Source of the DNA: Cyprinodon diabolis
Taxonomy: Eukaryota > Chordata > Actinopteri > Cyprinodontiformes > Cyprinodontidae
Length of the DNA: 64,000 nucleotides
NCBI GenBank assembly: GCA_030533445.1
Contig: CM060078.1
Location: forward strand, 22,983,591 to 23,047,590
Direction: 5' to 3'
The translations under genes were made by a program, and so were the position numbers. The notes under the pieces were generated by a model. It saw nothing but the letters and a program-made list of their open reading frames with translations, had not been told where the DNA came from and did not search any database. Positions 45,150 to 57,581 of this stretch are shown piece by piece (the stretch's first letter is position 1; each line of letters begins with the position of its first letter).

Positions 45150-48100
45150 TTTGTACAACATATATGGTAAAAACGTATTTAACCACATTAGTTACAGCTG
45201 TACCCCAAACTTTTCCCAGTAAAATCCTGCAATACTAAATATTGTTGATGCCAACATCAATAAAATAAGTTTTACCCTCCCGCTGGAATTAGACAAGCCA
45301 GTTTCGCCCAAACACCTTTGAAGCTGTTGTTTAGAGCAAATTTTAATTTGGAGCTCTTTGTATTTTCCACTTTTCAACCACATTTAAAGCCTCTTGATAT
45401 TCCCCCTAAACAAACAGCTGTAAACGACCTTTAACACAAAATCTTTCCTAGGAAGAAGGAGGGGTCACAAGGGAGTTGTTGTATTGCTTTTTTTGTTCAC
45501 ATTGTATTTCAATGTGGCAACTTTTAGCGAATATTTATCTTATTGTGTGGTTTTCACTATTGGTTTTGCTAAGGAAGCTGCTTTAAATGCCGAGGACAGT
45601 AACCTTCATTATCAAAGTTGAGTCAGCCATGAGCAGAGGACTAGTTAGTAAAACGGTTAACAACTGAGAAACAAAGAAATGCAGTTTTTATGTTAGTTTA
45701 GGATTATTGCTGATTGCCCAAAAACAACCAAACTCAAATACCTTGTGTTTAGAAAGATCAACTATTCTTCTGATTATCTTTCCTATGATGAAAAAAAATA
45801 CTTATCTACAATTTCGGACAATTTCCATTATTCGATTATAGCAGTTCTCTGGCTGTATATACCAACAGGTGGAGGGTTTTGTTTCTATTTATGCTCAGAT
45901 AAATGTAGTTTGTTTGAAAATTGGTGTTTGGTTTGGTTGATGTTAATTAGTCTCTTTTCTGTGTATTTGGTTGATTGATTGATTGTTGTTTGTCAAATTG
46001 TCTGAAATAAATTCCTATTAATTCATTCGTAAAAGATAAAATAAATGTATATGCCTTATTTTAAGTTTTATTGTATGTAGCAGTTTACAGTTGGCAGGAA
46101 GTAAGTTTAAAATAAAAAGATACAAGATCTAAGATTATTGCACACAAATGGAAAATCAGGTTAAATAACTTTAGTCAATAGAACATAGCTGCAACAGCAG
46201 AGATAGTGTTGTTAGTTGCATTAACTTAGATTTTTTTTTTCTTTTCAGGAAATGGGCAATAATAGAACTTAAACAAACTGTATATCAGGTCAGTTATTTC
46301 AAGGCAATCATAGAAAAATCGACTTTAAGCATCAACTCTTTTAAAACCAGAGGAAGAACGATGTATTAGAAAGTCATGCTGAAAGGAGAACTGTGTTAGA
46401 AGACTTACATCACAGAGTCTACTCAATGCTTTGAGTTAAACTGGTGTCGTTTAAACAGATCGTAGCAAACAAATGCTAAACTTGCGCAATCACAAGTTAC
46501 AACATATATCTTCGTAAGAAACAAAGCAAACTGGCTGTCAGTATCAACTTTTGCATTTACCATTGAGCGCACATTGTGATCATGCCAAAAAAAATGGAGG
46601 ATTTGCATGCAGTTACCTTTGTACAGATAACCTCGAGGTAGTTCACATAGATCACTGTTCAGCTGTAGTTGCTCAGAGGTCTCTGTCAGTCTTTTATGTT
46701 TAACAAAACTCCTCTCAGATCTATGGAAATAACAAATCATATTCCATCTTCTGAACGCTGAGAGGAATGGTTTCTGAATTACAAGTTCCTTTCTATAAAA
46801 GTTTTGGGATTATTTTTGTAATGCATTTTCTGATTTCAAAATCTTATCGTAATTATGTGATGAAAATGGGGATTTGGTTCCTGTAAGTAAGGGACATTTC
46901 CTTTTTGGGACAAATTACGATGGCTGATTTGCCAGTTGCTGAAAATTTCCTGGATTAACTGAAAGGTTGCTTCATGTCAGTTTCCTTTAAAAACATTCAA
47001 TCTTTAGCTTCTCATTAGAAAAGTCTAATCTTCAAGTGGGCAGAATTGCTTTCCAGGAAATCATTCAGCTGCATTTTAAATGTTCTTTTCTGATATATTA
47101 GAACCATAGAAATTAGTTGCTTTGTATAAATGATGTCATTCCCACCTCTAATGAGACATAAAACATGCACTGAAAGACTGTTATCTAATTCTGCACCCCT
47201 TCTAACACACTTATGTATACGTCTGCACACACAAGCTGCCAAATACATATGCAAGACCTAGAAGAAAACTTCAGGTCTGGGTTCGTTCCCACAGACACCC
47301 ACTTTGTCTTATCCGGTGACCTAAGCGCCTGGCTGAAGGGCAGTGAAACACAGATAGAAAGATGTCTGTGTTTACTTCTGAGTGACCTCAGTCTTAACAC
47401 AAAGCCTGCAAGCTTCATACAAGCCAATAACCTGGCGGATAGCAGCACATTCTATAGAGAAAGTCAAGGTCAATTTTTTTACTATGCATGTTTGCAGACC
47501 AGCTATAAGAAATTGCACTTCTCTTTTTAATGCCTCTTCTTTATAAAGCAAGTTTACAAAGGAAAAAAAAGACTTTGGCAAGTATATGGTCCATTTGTCT
47601 GTAGAAAAAGAAAATATTCTGAAAGAAATGTATTGAACAACATGCTTTTTAATGAGAACGGTACATACTTTGAGTCCCATAAAATATCTCAGCAGTGTGT
47701 TTGTGATTTACCTTCATCTGTGCAGCAGTTTGCATGTATGTTGGGGATTTATGGTTATAGGGTCCCATTGAGTAAGCCAGGGCGTTACATAGAGAGATTT
47801 CCTGCTGCTTCTTGGCTAGAACCACTAGAAAAAGTGGCCCAAGATAAAGCATCTCAGCCCAAACCCTGCTCATAGTGATTTATTTCAATGCTCTGAGGAG
47901 CCACTTAACTTAATTTGACATCACTGTCATCATAAACTATATCATGCTGAGAGCAGAATGAGTTTGTCACTAACTGAAAACAAGAGGGCAGAGATTGCAA
48001 GTCCAACCCAAGTGCAATCTGAAGAGAGGTTGCAGTGACAAAACCGGTGCCAGATAAATGCTCTTTTTCACCCTGACAATATGATTATGAGTTTACGCGA

Positions 48101-48329
48101 AAGAAGATGAGGAGGACGGGGACATGGTGGTCAGGGTTTCATGGTTTAATCTCACAGTATTCCAGTTACATTTACTACAGGTCATCTAAGCGTTATTGGG
48201 CTCCTAAAAACTTTAATCACAGAATTAGAAAAATCTTATCTTTTTACAAGAGTAATTTGACAAAATGTTTTCTAAGCCTCTATGTAAAAATTTGACTTGG
48301 TGTGGTTGACAAAAAACACTTTGTAATTG

Positions 48330-49130
48330 GAAAGTCTACTTTTAAGAGTAGGCTTAAAACGCTCCTTTTTGATAAAGCTTATAGTTAGAGTGGCTCAGGT
48401 TATCCTGAGCTATTTCTATAGTTATGCTTCTATAGGCTTAGACTGCTGGAGGATATAGGGTCCCCTTTTTCATCATTCTGCTTCATTCTATCTCTATTCT
48501 CCCACTCTGCAGAATTTGTTAGTTCAGTTTCTAATGTTATGCTCTCTCTGCTTTTCTCATCATAGTAGCTTCATCTGGTCTGTTCCTGTTTGGCTGTGAC
48601 TCCATCCTGGAGAGAACTATCAGCTGTGCTGTTGCCATCAACACCTTTGTTTATAGATGTTCAAGCTTGGCCTGTTTTTCAGTGTAGCCCTATTTCTCGG
48701 ACTTTGTCTAACTGGATGTGCTCTCTTCATCCTCTGACATGGGAACTGGCTCGGAGCTTGTCTGCCTGGCTTTGTTTTTCCTGGACAGGGCCACCTGTGG
48801 AGCTGGTTGACAGTTGCCTTTTGCATCTCTGCTTCTTTTTCTGTGTCTGCTTCTGCTCCTTGAACCCCAGTCGGCCTTGGCAGATGGCCGCTCACACTGA
48901 GCCTGGTTCTGTTGGAGGTTTCTTCCTGTTAAAAGGGAGTTTTTCCTCTCCACTATGCCTACAAACATGTTTAGTGTGAAGGATTCATCAATGAATCAAT
49001 GCAATCAACTGGTTTTCCTTAGATAGAAAACTTTGAATCAGTCTGACTGTATGATTTGGTTGAATTGTCTCTGTAAAGTGCCTTGAGATTACATGTGTTG
49101 TGAATTGGTACGAAATAAATAAATGGAACA
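48330..49130 (+). repeat. Fish interspersed retroposon, ~800 bp
   Basis: Starts near 'gtaggcttaaaacgctcc' and runs through 'atggccgctcacactgagcc', 'ggttctgttggaggtttctt' and 'aagggagtttttcctc'. It ends with 'gtaaagtgccttgagatta' and 'gaaataaataaatgg'. It is a well-known fish repeat; a reverse fragment is at 36720 and a tail at 59520. The 129-codon plus frame 48590-48979 lies inside it and is not taken as a gene. Confidence 0.6.
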
Positions 49131-49176
49131 TGAAAGGAAATACTCTCATGCTCTCTAGAGATATTTCTCTGTCATG

Positions 49177-49502
49177 CGTATTCCTGCTGGGGTTGCGAGG
49201 GGTGCTGCTGCCTATCTCCTGCTGTCAATGGGTCAGGGGGGGTACACCCTGGACAGGTCGCCGGGCCTTTTTCGGGCAACACAGAGACACAGAACCATTC
49301 ACAAAAACACTCAAGCCTAAGGAGAATTTAGAGAAGCCAATTAACCCAACATTTTTCTGGACTGTGGGAGGAATCCGGGGTACCTGGAGAGAACCCAGGC
49401 AAACTGCTGCATGAAAACACCCTAAAGACCCCTAACCGAGATCTGAACCAGGAAACTTCTTGATTCAACACAGCAGTGTTACCCACTACTCCACTGTGGA
49501 GC
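49177..49502 (-). mobile_element. tRNA-headed SINE, copy 2
   Basis: Same order as at 44829: 'ggggtgctgctgcctatc', 'tacaccctggacaggtcgcc', 'gggcaacacagagacac', 'ggactgtgggaggaa', and the tRNA-like head at the right. Degenerate. Confidence 0.68.
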
Positions 49503-51426
49503 CTTCTCTGAAAATAATAAACAGTAATATACAGTATAGAAACATGTCAATATAAACCACATAAAGTGAGGAAAATCAAGAGGCACCGTATAAAAATGGA
49601 TAATGGAAGAAAATCTAGGGATCAGAAGCATGCCAGATAAACAGAAATGACTTTATCATTCTTTAACTCCTCATCAGCCTTTCTTGATTGATATCAGTTT
49701 TTATATCACCGCAGAGAGAATAAGTTAAAAAACGAAAACATGATAAAAAAAAACAAAAGAAAATAAAAGCTTGTGTCACTGGGTGTGTCTTTACTCTTCC
49801 CAGATGGCGGGAGGGAATTTAACCACATTCTAAACCATTTATGGTTTTTGATGGTGCCTATCAGCATTATGTATACCCGCTAAAGGTTTTCGTACTTAAT
49901 ACATTTCAATAGATTTTATTAATTGTGCTATTGATGTAAAAGAAGTAAAGGGGCATTATTATTAGGTCTTGCCATAATTGCATTTAAGTTTGGATTTTAA
50001 TGCAGTCTAAGCCATTCTATCCAATTTAGAGGCTTTGAACATGGACTCTCATGTTTTTTCTTCCTCTCACAGCTTTGTCTGTTGGATTGGACCATGACAT
50101 GATGTTTGCCACCAACATGTGTCACCGTGGTAATGAAATGGTTCAAGTGTTAATGAAGTTTTACACGCTGGCCAAGAAGTTAAAGACTGTTTCCTAAAAG
50201 AACACTGTCTCCTATTTATACCTTTTCTTTCTGGTTAAGCAGTGGTTGCAATAAAAGGGTGTGATGAACAATTATACACTGCTATGTGTTATGTTTTAGT
50301 TCTAACATACCAAAAGAAAAAGAAAAAAGTTTTCAATGGTATGACTCATTTTTCCAGGGCTTGTTATAAAACAATAAAATTCCAGCTGTCTGTGAACATC
50401 AGTCACTACAACAGTCTGAAAACTCTCGTGTCTTTTAGAGATTACACTCGTTTGGTCTCGGATAAAAGTTCTCAGAATCACAAAGACAATCACACACCTT
50501 CATGTACTTCGCACCCGGTGCCAGAATCTAACACTTGCTGAGGCAAAAAAGGGGGGTTACACCAACAAACACACACCTACAATACATAAAGCTCTGTCAC
50601 ATATTTTAGGGATGGAAGAAGGAGGAAAATGAGAGTGATAAAGTAGAACGGCTAATTATTAAATTGCACAGACCTGCCCTACAGTGGCCCCTCTTCTTCA
50701 ACCATCTGACAAAGTCCCTTAAGACGCAGTTCAGACTTGTTTAAATTGAAGAAAACTGACTCTGATTGACACAAGGGTGGGGCTGCCGAGATTTTAACTT
50801 TCAAAGTTACCTTTAATCCTTGACAGTAGTACGGGGATTATACATCCACACTGATTTATAACGGACCTCAGCTTTTTAAGGGGTGAAAAAAAGTTCAGGG
50901 GAATACCTTAGGGGGCTGCCTGACAAAAAGTATTAGGTGAATAAAGATGTTTCATAGGGTGTTTTTAGATTTTCCCATAGATCAAGAGAATTATCTGTGG
51001 GGTGACAGGATGGTGATGAATGGAACAGTCTGTTATATGTGACAAGTAAAAAACTACTTCCTTTGCCGCAAATGTAGAGTCATTCTGACTCTTTTAGCTT
51101 TAAATGTTGTTGCAGGTCATTGTTTGACATATATGGATAATTATTAGCCAGATCCACAATGGTAGTAATTCTAAACCAAAACATAGTTCAAACAGCATCA
51201 GACCGAGATTAGGTTTGTTAGCCACACTCTCTAAAAAAGGATCATTCTAATATTGAGCAGTTATCAAAACAGTAGTTTTTGCTTTAGTACATTGTTTTTC
51301 AGTTAATAGTGAAGATTCAACTATTTTTTTAAAGATGAAAAACACATGTGGAATACAAAACTTCATCAAAACAAAAAATGATCAAAGTACAATAAACAAC
51401 ACAACCTTGCAGACTCACACCTAATT

Positions 51427-51604
51427 AGAATTTAGAGAAGCCAATTAACCTAACAATCATGTTTTTGGAATGTGGGAGGAAGCTGGAGTACCCGGAGAGA
51501 ACCCAACATGCACGGGGAGAACATATAGACCAGGGCAGAAAATCGAACCCAGAACTTTCTTGCTGCAAGGAAGCAGTCCTACCCACTGCCCCACCATGCA
51601 GCCC
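51427..51604 (-). mobile_element. tRNA-headed SINE, copy 3, truncated
   Basis: It carries only the 5' 180 bp (minus-strand sense): 'gccaattaacctaacaatc', 'tgtgggaggaagctggag', 'cacggggagaaca' and the tRNA-like head ('cgaacccagaactttcttgc' on the plus strand). Confidence 0.65.
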
Positions 51605-54581
51605 GGGATGGATAGATTTAGAAATTAAAATCATGTATCCCGGCATGAAGCTGCACTCAGTACTTAAGCTTCCTGCGGGTCAAAAACATTGGCCAATAAA
51701 GTTGCTCTTTGCAACATTGCAAACTTCTTTCAAACAAAAATACACAGAATAATTTAACAGGAGCAGTGACAAGTGCTGACAAATTCTGGCATTGACGATA
51801 ATCGGTATAGTATTGAATCAACTGAGTAGATGAAAGCTAAAATGTTCCACATCCTTCCTTTAAAAATGTCTGCTGTTTTTACTTATATTACTTAGTTAGC
51901 TTTTGTCTTGCTGTTTTTCTTAGTATCTCCAGGGAATTTGGCCTGAAAGCCGACAGGAAAAGGGATGATCTAAAAATGTTTTTTCTTTCTAATTACTTTA
52001 AAGGCCTTAAACATCTGCACTCTTAATATAAAAAAAATAACTATGGCTAAAAGGTTATCAAGAAAAGGTAGAAAATATGGTATCAGGAATAGCAGAGTAC
52101 AGCTAATTAACATACAGTAAATGCATTCTCAGTGTGTCTTTTTACCAACGTTGAAGCCTGACTGTCATGCTTTGAGGAGCCGTGTTAGTCTGTATCAGCG
52201 CTCCACACCCTGCTGCTGCGCTCTATACATAGAGAGTGACTTAGAGGTGCTAAGCCTTCACACCATAGAAATAGATTCATCATGAAAGCTGCATAAAGAC
52301 AGATGAAAATTCAAGTCGAATCAACATCATAGATCCCAACCAAACATAGTTTAAGGTTAAGTGTAAAGGCTTAAGAACTGCAGCACAGCATTACTTACCA
52401 CACAACAACCAAGACAGTCTGGGTCTAAATATTTTTGTCATTACAAAAGCATACAGAGCAACAATGACAATAAATATTTCAGTTATCATGTAGCATCAGC
52501 ACAGGCTGCACATCTGATCTCTATATATTTAGTCTAAAGTATTATAATTAAAATGCTTTGCACGTTGTCACTGGAATTTACAGATTCAGTAACGTCACAA
52601 ACACAACATATTTAAAGATACATTAGCTCCCATTTGGTTGTTGAAATAGAATATCTTGACTGAGGTATTAAACAGTCTCAGTTTTTTTACAGGATGTATA
52701 TTGTGCGATGCCACAAACGCTTACTACCACATTACACTTTTACTCCTTTCAGCGTCAGCATTAATTATAACATCATATCTGTAAGCAGCCACCAGGAATG
52801 AATCGTTGTGGTAAAGACTTGGCCACACATCTTTACACAAAGCCATATGTTATTAAAGCCATAAGTGGTGGCAGATTGTGACCAAATGCTGCAGCAGGTT
52901 CTCAACTTATCTGTGCTTTTTGAGGTGTTGGGCTTCTGTTTTCTGCAAGAAATAGTTGCTTACTAATGCAACATAAGGCGGCGTTACACTTCCTTATCCA
53001 GGTTAAATAAGCAGATGTGGTATATTTCCACAAATATTCATATTAGGAATTAGGAGTTTATTGTGCTACTAAGTGTTCCACCAAGCAGGCCAACAGTCTA
53101 TCTTAGTAGAAGAAATCCTTAATCCAATTAGAATTATGATTTAGGGTTATATTTTTAGCTTGAACTGTTTTTAAGTTTTTGGTGATAATCATCATCAGAG
53201 CAATAGATTTCACAACTGAAAATAGTTTTATTTCAGTAGTAAGGTCAAATGTATCTTGTACTTGTTTTATTGTATAAAATATGCATTAGGGAATTTACTA
53301 ATAATGCTGCCAAATGTGGCCAAAACACAGAACTGCAGCACTCTTCTACTAGTGCTCCTACTTACGTTTTATTTTTTAAAAGTTTTTACACTTTACATGG
53401 AGTTGCCATTGGTGTCTGAGTTGAGCTGGCAGCCAAATATCCACAAAATTCCTCCTGCATATGACAACTGTTTGCTAGATTTGGACTCGATTAACATTGA
53501 CGTCACATCCGCCAAACAGCGCGGAAACTTCTGACCCAAATAACATTCAGGAAAATACGCTACAAGCTTATTGATGCATTGGAGCTGAACAACTGAGGTA
53601 CCTGTCTGCTCATCAAATAATGTTTGAGTTGTAAAGGGTCAAATAAAATGCTATTTTAAAGACAATCTTCAGTAAAAGCACAAAATGTCTCTTTAAGTAT
53701 GACTCATTAAAGAAGGAGAGTAAATGTGGTTGTATAGGTATAGATTGTTATTAATTGTGCAGGTATAGGTATTATTAAAGTATGTCTGAGAACATAGGCA
53801 ACTATTAAATGAGGTGAAGAACTTAGAAGAACCAATATTCACAACATATTCTAGTTTTTTTTTTTACAGCCTATTTGGAACAGCTCATATTTCTTAAATG
53901 AATAAACATAAACTCACTATATTTAACTTGATTCACTGCATCAAATAATAATAAGGTAATCAATATAAAAAGAGAACTTTTTGCTGCATGAAAACACCTT
54001 ATCCTGAACATTTTAACCAAATTACCTTTTGCTACCTGTAATACGTAGCTTAACTTCACTAGGTGGCCTAAATCAAACATTATACCTTACAAGAGGTTTT
54101 TAAGGAAAGTACTAACTTAGTTAAAGGGCGACAATAGAAGTTCCTGTATTAATAAAATAATACATTTTGCTTTTATGATGCTTTATCCTCCTTTTTTTTT
54201 AGATTTCCAACACATCAGTGACCTTCTTTTCCCCTGCTCCTAGAACCTTTAATGGTTACATTAGAAGCCATTATTAGCCTTAGCACCCTAGTCCTAATTG
54301 ATATTTGATGGATGTTGTGATCATGTCATTGTGTTGGAATAGTGTCCAGAAACTGAACCTAAACCCTGGAGAGCCAAACAGCAACCCTCTGATCCTCAGC
54401 TCTCACTCATGCAGCACATACCACAGCTTTGTGGCATAGCCAAGACAGGAGCAGTGATGCAGAGGAACAGATATGCCAGGAAGGACATTAAATGGAGAAA
54501 AAAAAGAAAACAGAGTGCAAACACAGACACTACAGAGATTATTCTATCTGTGTCTTTCTCCATCTAGTGGGACACCCCTAC

Positions 54582-54680
54582 CTGCAGAGGGCCGCTGGCT
54601 GGCATGGTTGACCTCATTGATGCCAAGTCGATGTCGCGGCCCTGCTCTCCTCTCTCCGTCTTCCCCAGTCCCTGCATCAT
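54582..54680 (-). CDS. ninj2: Ninjurin-2-like proposed exon 1 (start codon)
   Basis: From ATG at 54680 the minus strand gives 33 codons, MMQGLGKTERGEQGRDIDLA then SMRSTMPASGPLQ, ending at the donor CTGCAG|GTAGGG in phase 0. An in-frame TGA lies 18 nt before the ATG, which supports this start. Exon 2 starts in phase 0 and lacks an initiator. Joining them gives a product of about 156-161 residues, close to human NINJ2 (142) and NINJ1 (152). The charged, disordered leader ending before the Y-A-T-K-K block resembles other ninjurins. The link across 30 kb is inferred from phase, length and composition only. It could instead belong to another gene. Confidence 0.55.
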
Positions 54681-55443
54681 CAGGCCTGCAGCGAGCGGTC
54701 ACAAATTCGAATAAAATATTGTGTTGCTCACACAGTAGCCGTAGTGGTTATGTGAAGATGGTGGTGGCAGTTATGAAAAGGCGACGCACTGGATGCTAGG
54801 CACTGAGCATCAAGTAAAACCAAAGAGGACAACAGAGGGACAAACAAATGGCTTATTCAGCCCGTCCTGGTCTCCTCCTCTCATGGAGTCACCCTACTTG
54901 TTCCGCACTCTGTCATCCACCATGTTCTAGATATAATGTAGGTTTGAAAACTTTAAGAACAAAAAAAAAGTTTTTCAAAGAATGGACATTCAAAATTACC
55001 AACACTGAATGAAAGATTTTATATTATAAAGCTAGTGTGAAGCTGCTGAGAGAAAGTGAGCAGAACTTTAAAGCCTCATGCATTTAATAACATACATTTG
55101 AAATAAAAAGTCCAATAATAGCATGTTTCAAATAGATACAGAAAACCGAATAGGGCAGTGCAGATATTCTAAGATTAAAAAACGGAAGCTGCAAAAAGGA
55201 CACAAAAATACATGATCTTTTGCTCTAACTGCATAGAAAAGACTTGTTAGAAAATAGGAGGTAATTAAGTGGTAAATGTATTGGTTGCAGGAGAGTCAGT
55301 ATTAATCATTGCTCAGCAACGTCTGTCCATCACCCTGGGACTGGGGATCTCCATAGAAACCACCAGTTGTCCTATGCTTATTCTAATTTTTTTTTCCAAA
55401 CTCATGCCAACTTCTTGGTCATTGACTTGGCAACAACTATTAA

Positions 55444-55656
55444 AGGTATAGTGGAGGATGTTCTTTTATGAGCAATGCAAACAGTAACTCTTAAACAGAG
55501 CGTGCACGAGGAGAAATGGGCTTGTGCATGCTCTCACATGCTTTAAAAGGCGTTTTCTCTCGTTAGTAGTTACAGGGTTATATGCATGTGAATTTTTCTT
55601 TAAAGGTGGAGAAGGTGGGACTTTTCAAAAATTCACAAAAATCCTCCACGATACCT
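55444..55656. mobile_element. TTAA-target MITE, 213 bp, copy in unit 1
   Basis: TTAA at 55440-55443 and 55657-55660 flanks terminal inverted repeats AGGTATAGTGGAGGAT and (from the right) AGGTATCGTGGAGGAT. TTAA targets are used by piggyBac and Kolobok; the AGG start fits Kolobok better. No coding capacity. Confidence 0.8.
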
Positions 55657-56582
55657 TTAAGGAAACAATGCAATGGCTGCTTGTTAGATACCAGACAACA
55701 TTAATCTATATTGCTGATAATTAGATATGCTGTAAAGTTTAGCAGCATCCATTAACTTGGGTAATAAATGAATTGCTATTTGAATGTTCTTATTGCTACA
55801 AATAATATTGATACAACATCCACTATTGGTCTGGATGTCATTAGGTCAGATACTGCCTTCCATTACTCTCACAGTAGCCGTAGTGGTTATGTGAAGATGG
55901 TGGTGGCAGTTATGAAAAGGCGACGCACTGGATGCTAGGCACTGAGCATCAAGTAAAACCAAAGAGGACAACAGAGGGACAAACAAATGGCTTATTCAGC
56001 CCGTCCTGGTCTCCTCCTCTCATGGAGTCACCCTACTTGTTCCGCACTCTGTCATCCACCATGTTCTAGATATAATGTAGGTTTGAAAACTTTAAGAACA
56101 AAAAAAAAGTTTTTCAAAGAATGGACATTCAAAATTACCAACACTGAATGAAAGATTTTATATTATAAAGCTAGTGTGAAGCTGCTGAGAGAAAGTGAGC
56201 AGAACTTTAAAGCCTCATGCATTTAATAACATACATTTGAAATAAAAAGTCCAATAATAGCATGTTTCAAATAGATACAGAAAACCGAATAGGGCAGTGC
56301 AGATATTCTAAGATTAAAAAACGGAAGCTGCAAAAAGGACACAAAAATACATGATCTTTTGCTCTAACTGCATAGAAAAGACTTGTTAGAAAATAGGAGG
56401 TAATTAAGTGGTAAATGTATTGGTTGCAGGAGAGTCAGTATTAATCATTGCTCAGCAACGTCTGTCCATCACCCTGGGACTGGGGATCTCCATAGAAACC
56501 ACCAGTTGTCCTATGCTTATTCTAATTTTTTTTTCCAAACTCATGCCAACTTCTTGGTCATTGACTTGGCAACAACTATTAA

Positions 56583-56795
56583 AGGTATAGTGGAGGATGT
56601 TCTTTTATGAGCAATGCAAACAGTAACTCTTAAACAGAGCGTGCACGAGGAGAAATGGGCTTGTGCATGCTCTCACATGCTTTAAAAGGCGTTTTCTCTC
56701 GTTAGTAGTTACAGGGTTATATGCATGTGAATTTTTCTTTAAAGGTGGAGAAGGTGGGACTTTTCAAAAATTCACAAAAATCCTCCACGATACCT
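56583..56795. mobile_element. TTAA-target MITE, 213 bp, copy in unit 2
   Basis: Identical copy of 55444-55656, moved by the tandem duplication and not by transposition, since its surroundings are duplicated with it. Confidence 0.8.
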
Positions 56796-57553
56796 TTAAG
56801 GAAACAATGCAATGGCTGCTTGTTAGATACCAGACAACATTAATCTATATTGCTGATAATTAGATATGCTGTAAAGTTTAGCAGCATCCATTAACTTGGG
56901 TAATAAATGAATTGCTATTTGAATGTTCTTATTGCTACAAATAATATTGATACAACATCCACTATTGGTCTGGATGTCATTAGGTCAGATACTGCCTTCC
57001 ATTACTCTCACAGTAGCCGTAGTGGTTATGTGAAGATGGTGGTGGCAGTTATGAAAAGGAGACGCACTGGATGCTAGGCACTGAGCATCAAGTAAAACCA
57101 AAGAGGACAACAGAGGGACAAACAAATGGCTTATTCAGCCCGTCCTGGTCTCCTCCTCTCATGGAGTCACCCTACTTGTTCCGCACTCTGTCATCCACCA
57201 TGTTCTAGATATAATGTAGGTTTGAAAACTTTAAGAACAAAAAAAAAGTTTTTCAAAGAATGGACATTCAAAATTACCAACACTGAATGAAAGATTTTAT
57301 ATTATAAAGCTAGTGGGAAGCTGCTGAGAGAAAGTGAGCAGAACTTTAAAGCCTCATGCATGTAATAACATACATTTGAAATAAAAAGTCCAATAATAGC
57401 ATGTTTCAAATAGATACAGAAAACCGAATAGGGCAGTGCAGATATTCTAAGATTAAAAAACTTTTTTTGTATAAATCTACTTGATGGAAGAATCCCAGCT
57501 GTAAGCAACTAAAATTTGGAAATACATTTTTTTTTTAAACTAACTGACCAGAC

Positions 57554-57581
57554 AGGATGGTTAAACTCAGTTAACCATCCT
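57554..57581. repeat. Perfect 11-bp hairpin
   Basis: AGGATGGTTAA, loop ACTCAG, TTAACCATCCT, followed by a T-run. It lies just outside the tandem duplication. Confidence 0.8.

Larger units (their letters stand above)
24123..54581 (-). other. Proposed ninj2 intron 1 (~30.5 kb)
   Basis: Under the model joining exon 1 (54582-54680) to exon 2, this is one intron. It contains no other gene I can support. Long stretches (24123-28550, 34280-36690, 40500-44820, 45150-48320, 51605-54500) look like unique AT-rich intronic sequence. The longest anonymous frame, 27529-27900 (123 codons), has no recognisable motif. Interspersed repeats inside are listed separately. Confidence 0.5.
54731..57461. repeat. 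1,139-bp tandem duplication, ~2.4 copies
   Basis: Copies are 54731-55869, 55870-57008 and a partial 57009-57461. Copies 1 and 2 showed no difference wherever I compared them. Copy 3 has three substitutions (for example 'aaaaggagacg' for 'aaaaggcgacg', 'ctagtgggaag' for 'ctagtgtgaag'). It starts 50 bp upstream (in the minus-strand sense) of the proposed ninj2 start codon. Each full copy holds the TTAA MITE. The repeated small open frames are not considered genes. Confidence 0.95.

Noticed and set aside
47185..47680. Overlapping frames of 80-105 codons on both strands
   Set aside because: No motif is recognisable and the frames compete on opposite strands. No splice-flanked exon could be defined.
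48590..48979. 129-codon plus frame with overlapping minus frames
   Set aside because: Entirely within a common fish interspersed repeat that is non-coding.
55269..56863. Repeated small frames (60 and 66 codons) in the tandem unit
   Set aside because: They recur only because the DNA is duplicated. One pair lies partly in a MITE, and no coding signal is seen.
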